A DNA stretch of 64,000 nucleotides from Evernia prunastri (Eukaryota > Ascomycota > Lecanoromycetes > Lecanorales > Parmeliaceae): assembly GCA_003184365.1 (NCBI GenBank), contig NKYR01000050.1, positions 1 through 64,000 of the forward strand, written 5' to 3'. The notes beneath the pieces were generated by a model, which searched no databases, was not told the origin of the DNA, and saw only the letters and a list, made by a program, of their open reading frames with translations. Below, one piece after another: positions 63,224 to 64,000 of this stretch (positions are counted from its first letter, which is position 1; every line of letters begins with the position of its first letter). A program made the position numbers and the translations under genes.

Positions 63224-64000
63224 TCATCTGCCCTCAGAATGCCGGTTGAAGACCCTTTCAATCGTGGTATCACCACTGAGTTCACTCGTAGGGGAGCCTT
63301 CCAACTCCGATCTCTTAGCTTTCGTCTTGTCCAATACATTCCCAATGTTAGTATCGCCGACTAGTTCACTCGTTGGAGAGCCTGCCAATTCCTGCCTCAA
63401 CGTCCCTTTGTGCATTGCCGGGTGCATTTCAAAGTTCAAGGGGGGGATCGCCCTGAGACCTGGCAAGAACCCGCCGTACGCGGTCGACGTTGCCGTTTCC
63501 GCCTCCTTCTCATGCACAGAGGTGCTTGCGAGCTCAAAGAAATGCTGCTCAAACCTTTTCGTGATGCCGACCTCGCTCTGCTCCGAGGCACTGCGGTCGG
63601 TAGAGTTAGGTTGAGAGGCTGTCCGCGGTCTTCGTTGGGATCGCAGTCGCTTTGTTAGCCACAGTGCTATTAGGACCAATAGAATCACCCCAACAGGGAC
63701 CATGACGCCTATGGCAACTTTGGAGCTCTTTTCGAGGCCGTTGCCAGATGTTGCAGCGAGATCTGATCGGTCGGCGCGAATGCAATCGGTTTTGTTCGTC
63801 AATTCTGTAGGACAGGCTATCTGCGTGAAACTCACACTGATGTCCGATGTCAGAACATGACAGTCTAGGGAGAAGGCGAAATAACTCACGTGGGATAATC
63901 TGCACCAAACCAAGCGGTCCGCCAGTCGCAGGCTGTTTGCAGAGGAAGAGGAAGGTTGCCGCAGTTGGAGCTGGAGGAGATCCCGCTATCTCAACCACCA
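63224..64000 (-). CDS. Single-span membrane protein, 3' part only (5' end off window)
   Basis: Exon 63890 to beyond 64000 reads SSSSNCGNLPLPLQTACDW and then WFGADYP. The intron 63837-63889 (53 bp, GTGAGT donor, CATCAG acceptor) splits a Thr codon. The last exon is 63836-63224. The extracellular part has cysteines (ACPTELTNKTDC) and the N-glycosylation site NKT. A membrane span (VAIGVMVPVGVILLVLIALW) is followed by the basic stop LTKRLRSQRR. The cytosolic tail ends with two copies of a 16-residue unit, ELAGSPTSELVGDTNI and ELEGSPTSELSGDTTI. This layout is common in filamentous-fungal surface proteins whose tails carry ELxGS motifs. Function unknown. Confidence 0.75.

Noticed and set aside
1..64000. 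CRISPR array, tRNA or rRNA genes, secondary-metabolite core genes
   Set aside because: No regularly spaced repeats, no tRNA B-box with matching arms and no PKS/NRPS domains were recognised by eye.

Overview
The window is nuclear DNA of a filamentous ascomycete. Introns are short (48-116 bp) with GTAAGT/GTGAGT-type donors and CTAAC/CTGAC-like branch points. There is an intact chromodomain Ty3/gypsy retrotransposon, a CreA/Mig1-type carbon repressor, a fungal hybrid histidine kinase and many predicted secreted proteins. A member of Leotiomycetes (Helotiales-like) would fit, but that is inference from protein flavour only.

Layout. 1-7,886 is a minus-strand Ty3/gypsy element: intact pol, gag, and the 5' LTR at the right end. 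The gag/LTR part appears up to three times because three overlapping assembly pieces were joined by single N bases (5986, 7177). 7,887-16,940 is an AT-richer, gene-poor island with decayed genes (a helicase remnant, a 3' remnant of a Gfd2-like nuclease) and one copy of a dispersed repeat whose second copy is near 30.7 kb. From 16,945 genes become denser: an F-box protein with an in-frame TAG, then creA at 23.7-25.0 kb between two long simple-sequence-rich intergenic stretches, then a small hypothetical gene.

31.2-37.2 kb is a cluster of secreted-protein genes: a six-exon 705-codon gene with one frameshift, and a divergent pair of small secreted paralogues. 38.6-49.2 kb is a conventional block: hybrid histidine kinase and C2H2 zinc-finger protein (head to head), a DUF6604 protein convergent with the latter, and a ZIP zinc transporter. 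52.4-64.0 kb holds a seven-span membrane protein of unknown function, a second F-box-like protein, a Ser/Thr-rich single-span protein, a 90-residue cysteine-rich secreted protein, a 197-residue secreted protein, and the 3' part of a single-span membrane protein cut by the window edge.

Spliced gene models were built by hand and checked by reading-frame arithmetic. Exon sums are divisible by three for the kinase, DUF6604 gene, membrane protein and four small secreted genes. The 705-codon gene fails by exactly one base, which is why a frameshift is reported there. No tRNA, rRNA or CRISPR array was recognised. Functional links among the genes are limited: the kinase, CreA, the C2H2 protein and the zinc transporter are sensing, regulation and uptake genes, and the secreted set is typical of a host- or substrate-associated fungus.
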